Source of the DNA: Micromonospora echinaurantiaca
GTDB lineage: Bacteria; Actinomycetota; Actinomycetes; Mycobacteriales; Micromonosporaceae
DNA length: 64,000 nt
NCBI RefSeq assembly: GCF_900090235.1
Contig: NZ_LT607750.1
Span: 5,695,001-5,759,000, forward strand
Reading direction: 5' to 3'
Part shown: positions 61,617-64,000 of the stretch, one piece after another
Layout: every line of letters starts with the position of its first letter
How positions within the stretch are numbered: the first letter of the stretch is position 1
Translations under genes and position numbers: made by a program
Notes under the pieces: model-generated
What the model saw: only the letters and a program-made list of their open reading frames with translations
Databases searched by the model: none
What the model was told of the DNA's origin: nothing

Positions 61617-62222
61617 TCAGGACGGGTCCGAACCTCCGGCGGTCGCATTGGTGCGCCCGGCACCGGAATCGGCGTTCCCGGAACCGCCCGTCCCCCCGGC
61701 GGCGGGCCCGTCACCCGCGGCACCGTGGCCGGACGGTTCGAAGAGGTGTGCGAACGCCGCCAGGTTCGCGGTGGATTCGCCGCGCTTGATCCGCCACTCC
61801 CACTCCCGGCGGATCGAACTGCCGAAGCCGATCTCCAGCATGGTGTCGAAGGACTCGTCGGCGTACGTCAGCACCGCGCCGAGCAGCCGGTCGAGTTCGT
61901 CCGCGTCGACGCCCGCCGGATTGACCCGGCCGGTCAGGTAGACGTCGCCGACCGCGTCGATGGAGAAGGACACCCCGTACATCCGGGCGTTGCGCTGCAA
62001 CAGCCAGGCCCACAGCTCCTCGCGGCGCTCGTCCGGCTGGCGCATCACGAACGCCTCGATCCGCAGCGCGTGCTCGCCGACGATCAGGTTGCAGACGGTC
62101 TTGAGCTTGTGGGTGCCGGGCAGGGTGACCGCGTACGACCCCGGGCCGGTGGGCTCCCAGGCCAGCTCCCGCTCGTCGCAGACCGACTCGATCAGGGCTT
62201 CAAGATCGCTCTTCCCGCTCAC
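61617..62222 (-). CDS. YbjN domain-containing protein
   Basis: Protein of 201 residues with the YbjN/type III secretion chaperone-like fold: LEALIESVCDERELAWEPTGPGSYAVTLPG, LKTVCNLIVGEHALRIEAFVMRQPDERREELWAWLLQRNARMYGVSF and VYLTGRVNPAGVDADELDRLLG. The C-terminal 40 residues are Gly/Ala/Ser-rich and disordered. Function unknown, but an adjacent mshA-ybjN pair is a standard actinobacterial arrangement. GTG at 62222 chosen; GTG at 62231 is equally possible. Confidence 0.9.
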   Translation of the reverse strand: MSGKSDLEALIESVCDERELAWEPTGPGSYAVTLPGTHKLKTVCNLIVGEHALRIEAFVMRQPDERREELWAWLLQRNARMYGVSFSIDAVGDVYLTGRVNPAGVDADELDRLLGAVLTYADESFDTMLEIGFGSSIRREWEWRIKRGESTANLAAFAHLFEPSGHGAAGDGPAAGGTGGSGNADSGAGRTNATAGGSDPS

Positions 62223-62359
62223 CGGACCCACTCTACGGCCGGCCCGGCCAGCTCACCCGACGGCCGAGCCACCGCGCCCGCCACGGGCCGCCCCCGCCGC
62301 CCGCGAGCAACGACCAGGGCACGGATGCGACGCACGGCCACGACGTGGCGGACGAGGGG

Positions 62360-63724
62360 TCACCAGGAACAGGAGAGCGCCGGGTCGCCGGCCAGCTCGG
62401 CGGCGAGCCGGGCCCGGTGCGCGGAGGTCGCCTCGCCGTAGACGTCGAGCAGCCCGGCGACCGTACGGTCCCAGGAGAAGTTGCGCGCGTGCCGCTCGGC
62501 GTTGCGGGACAGCTCCTCCCGGCGCCGCCGGTCGGGCAGCAGGCGGCCGAGCGAGGCGGCCCAGTCGGCCGGGTCGTGGCCGTCGACCAGTTCCCCGCTC
62601 ACCTGGTCCCGCACCGCGGTCACCAGGCCGCCGACGGCGGCCGCCAGCACCGGCGTACCGCAGGCCTGCGCCTCCAGGGCGACCAGGCCGAAGGACTCGT
62701 TGTACGACGGCACCGCGACCAGGTCCGCGGCCCGGTACAGGGCGGGCAGATCGTCGCCGGTCTGCGGGGGCAGGAAACGCACCCGGTCGGCGATGCCGAG
62801 CGAGCCGGCCAGCTCGATCAGCGCGGTCGGCCGGTCGAGGCCGCTGCCGCTCGGGCCGCCACAGACCACCACGGTCAGCTCGTCGGCCAGCTCCGGATCG
62901 CACTCGCGCAGCGCGGCGGCCGCCCGGACCAGCACGTCGGGCGCCTTCAGCGGTTGGATGCGGCCGACGAACGCCACCACGTACCCGGTGGTGGGCAGCC
63001 CGAGCCGGCGGCGGGCCGCGATCCGGACCACGTCCCGGTCACCCCGGGCCGGCCGGAACCGGGCCAGGTCGACGCCGGGTTCGACGACCGCGACCCGGGC
63101 CGGTTCGGCGTCGTACCGGCTGATCAGGTCCCGGGCCTCGACCCCGGTGTTGGCGACCAGCCGGTCGGCCTCGGCGACCACCTGTTCCTCGCCGATCACC
63201 CGGGCCTTCGGCTCGGGCCGGTCACCGGTCGCCAGCTGGGCGTTCTTGACCTTCGCCAGGGTGTGCGCGGTGTGCACCAGCGGCACCCCCCACCGTTCCT
63301 TGGCCAGCCAGCCGACCTGACCGGAGAGCCAGTAGTGGGAGTGGATGAGGTCGTACCAGCCCGGCGGGCGGGCCGCCTCGGCCCGGAGCACGCCGGCGCT
63401 GAAGGCGCAGAGCTGGCCGGGCAGCTCCTCCTTGGTGAGCCCTTCGAGCGGGCCGGAGACGACGTGCCGGACGTGCACTCCGGGTGCCATTTCGACGACC
63501 GGGGGCAGGTCTCCGGAGGTGGCCCGGGTGAAGATGTCCACCTCGACGTCCGCCTCGGCCAGCCGCCGCGCCACCTCGAGGATGTAGACGTTCATCCCGC
63601 CGGCGTCGCCGGTGCCCGGCTGGTGCAGGGGTGAGGTGTGCACCGAGAGAGTCGCGATCCGCCGGGGCCGCGGCCACGGCCGGGCACCACGCTGCCGACC
63701 GACGCCGGTGTGCAATTCCGCCAC
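62360..63724 (-). CDS. mshA: D-inositol-3-phosphate glycosyltransferase (mycothiol synthesis)
   Basis: First enzyme of mycothiol synthesis, transferring GlcNAc from UDP-GlcNAc to 1-L-myo-inositol-1-phosphate; 454 residues, GT-B fold, GT4 family. N-terminal domain: [71 protein letters not shown]-terminal domain: [20 protein letters not shown], and the EX7E motif in [25 protein letters not shown] at 63724 with AGGGAG upstream; an extension to 63781 lacks family similarity. Divergent from the SDR gene. Confidence 0.97.
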   Translation of the reverse strand: MAELHTGVGRQRGARPWPRPRRIATLSVHTSPLHQPGTGDAGGMNVYILEVARRLAEADVEVDIFTRATSGDLPPVVEMAPGVHVRHVVSGPLEGLTKEELPGQLCAFSAGVLRAEAARPPGWYDLIHSHYWLSGQVGWLAKERWGVPLVHTAHTLAKVKNAQLATGDRPEPKARVIGEEQVVAEADRLVANTGVEARDLISRYDAEPARVAVVEPGVDLARFRPARGDRDVVRIAARRRLGLPTTGYVVAFVGRIQPLKAPDVLVRAAAALRECDPELADELTVVVCGGPSGSGLDRPTALIELAGSLGIADRVRFLPPQTGDDLPALYRAADLVAVPSYNESFGLVALEAQACGTPVLAAAVGGLVTAVRDQVSGELVDGHDPADWAASLGRLLPDRRRREELSRNAERHARNFSWDRTVAGLLDVYGEATSAHRARLAAELAGDPALSCSW

Positions 63725-63913
63725 GTCCGCTCCCTCTGCCACGGTTGATGCCGTCCCGCACGCCCGGCGCTTTTCGGACAACGTCCTCGCCGGATGTCAT
63801 CTTCCCCATCGGGCATCGGTAATGCCCCGGGAGGCGGCCGGGCGTGACGGACCTCATCGCGGCGCCGCCCGCCCGGGGCGAGCCGTCGCACCGGCCGGGG
63901 AGACAATGGCCGG

Positions 63914-64000
63914 ATGAGCAGCCCAGTCGCCATCGTCACCGGAGCGTCCAGCGGGATCGGCGCGGCCACCGCCCGCCGCCTCGCCGCCGAGGGTTTCCAC
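63914..64000 (+). CDS. Short-chain dehydrogenase/reductase, N-terminal fragment (cut by window end)
   Basis: The first 29 codons of an SDR: VAIVTGASSGIGAATARRLAAEG is the classical TGxxxGIG NAD(P)-binding start. ATG at 63914. The rest lies beyond the window, so substrate and family cannot be stated. The 189-bp divergent region with mshA contains a small GGGCAT/ATGCCC hairpin at 63811-63827. Confidence 0.9.
   Translation, partial: MSSPVAIVTGASSGIGAATARRLAAEGFH

Noticed and set aside
1..64000. tRNA, rRNA, riboswitch, origin or prophage features
   Set aside because: I looked for T-loop GTTCGA motifs, conserved riboswitch cores, DnaA-box clusters and phage or IS genes and saw none I could support; a covariance-model scan would be decisive.

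Overview
The window is 64 kb of very GC-rich, densely coded DNA from an actinomycete, most likely Micromonosporaceae (Micromonospora-like). Evidence: mshA (mycothiol synthesis), a BldN-type developmental sigma factor followed by an RsbN-like membrane protein, a Rex-hemA-hemC-hemD/cobA-hemB operon, a 33-residue bS22-like ribosomal protein, a SenX3/RegX3-PhoU phosphate locus, frequent GTG starts and ATGA/GTGA overlaps. I saw no tRNA, rRNA, CRISPR array, transposase, integrase, phage gene or secondary-metabolite cluster. This is mostly core chromosome.

Layout. 0-4 kb: a CUT1 sugar ABC transporter (binding protein cut by the window edge, two permeases) and a GH43 lipoprotein, ending in a 3 x 32-bp tandem repeat and strong hairpins. 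4.3-8.5 kb: APC permease, secreted GHL10-type glycosidase, secreted phospholipase A2. 8.6-13 kb: a head-to-head pair of truncated genes, an AfsR-like ATPase without its P-loop half (-) and a nuclease-like protein without its N-terminus (+), abutting near 10.74 kb. This is a deletion, rearrangement or assembly junction. 13.1-14.9 kb: ECF sigma factor plus membrane partner with an ECF-type promoter. 14.9-20.8 kb: rex-hem operon with a Rex operator. 21-25.9 kb: NarL-type two-component pair, HAD phosphatase, glutaredoxin-like protein and acyl-CoA ligase. 26-29.9 kb: bldN, RsbN-like gene, HAD phosphatase. 29.9-32.8 kb: acyltransferase, a 24-codon linking ORF, epimerase, bS22, small HTH protein. 33-36.6 kb: MacB-type efflux operon. 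36.8-46.3 kb: metalloprotease-like protein, YrdB-like protein, TetR and alpha/beta hydrolase, VOC protein, proline dehydrogenase, an ATP-grasp gene with an acidic lipoprotein, CGNR regulator, TIM-barrel isomerase, Ppx, Cys-rich protein. 46.4-53 kb: RraA, universal stress protein, TctABC transporter divergent from a CitA/CitB-like two-component system. 53-56.7 kb: regX3, senX3, phoU with PHO-box-like repeats, gpmA. 56.8-59.7 kb: two paralogous MFS exporters. 60.2-64 kb: histone H1-like fusion protein, YbjN, mshA, start of an SDR gene.

The most noteworthy signals are: the double truncation at 10.74 kb; a family of long hairpins with GATC-ended stems, three between genes and one inside the second MFS gene in the loop between the two transporter halves; a lysine/alanine/proline-repeat nucleoid-like protein fused to an N-terminal SAP/Rho-N-like and a conserved C-terminal domain; and two tiny ORFs coupled by four-base overlaps to neighbouring genes (24 codons before the acyltransferase, 50 codons before bldN). 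I found no convincing defence island or biosynthetic cluster.
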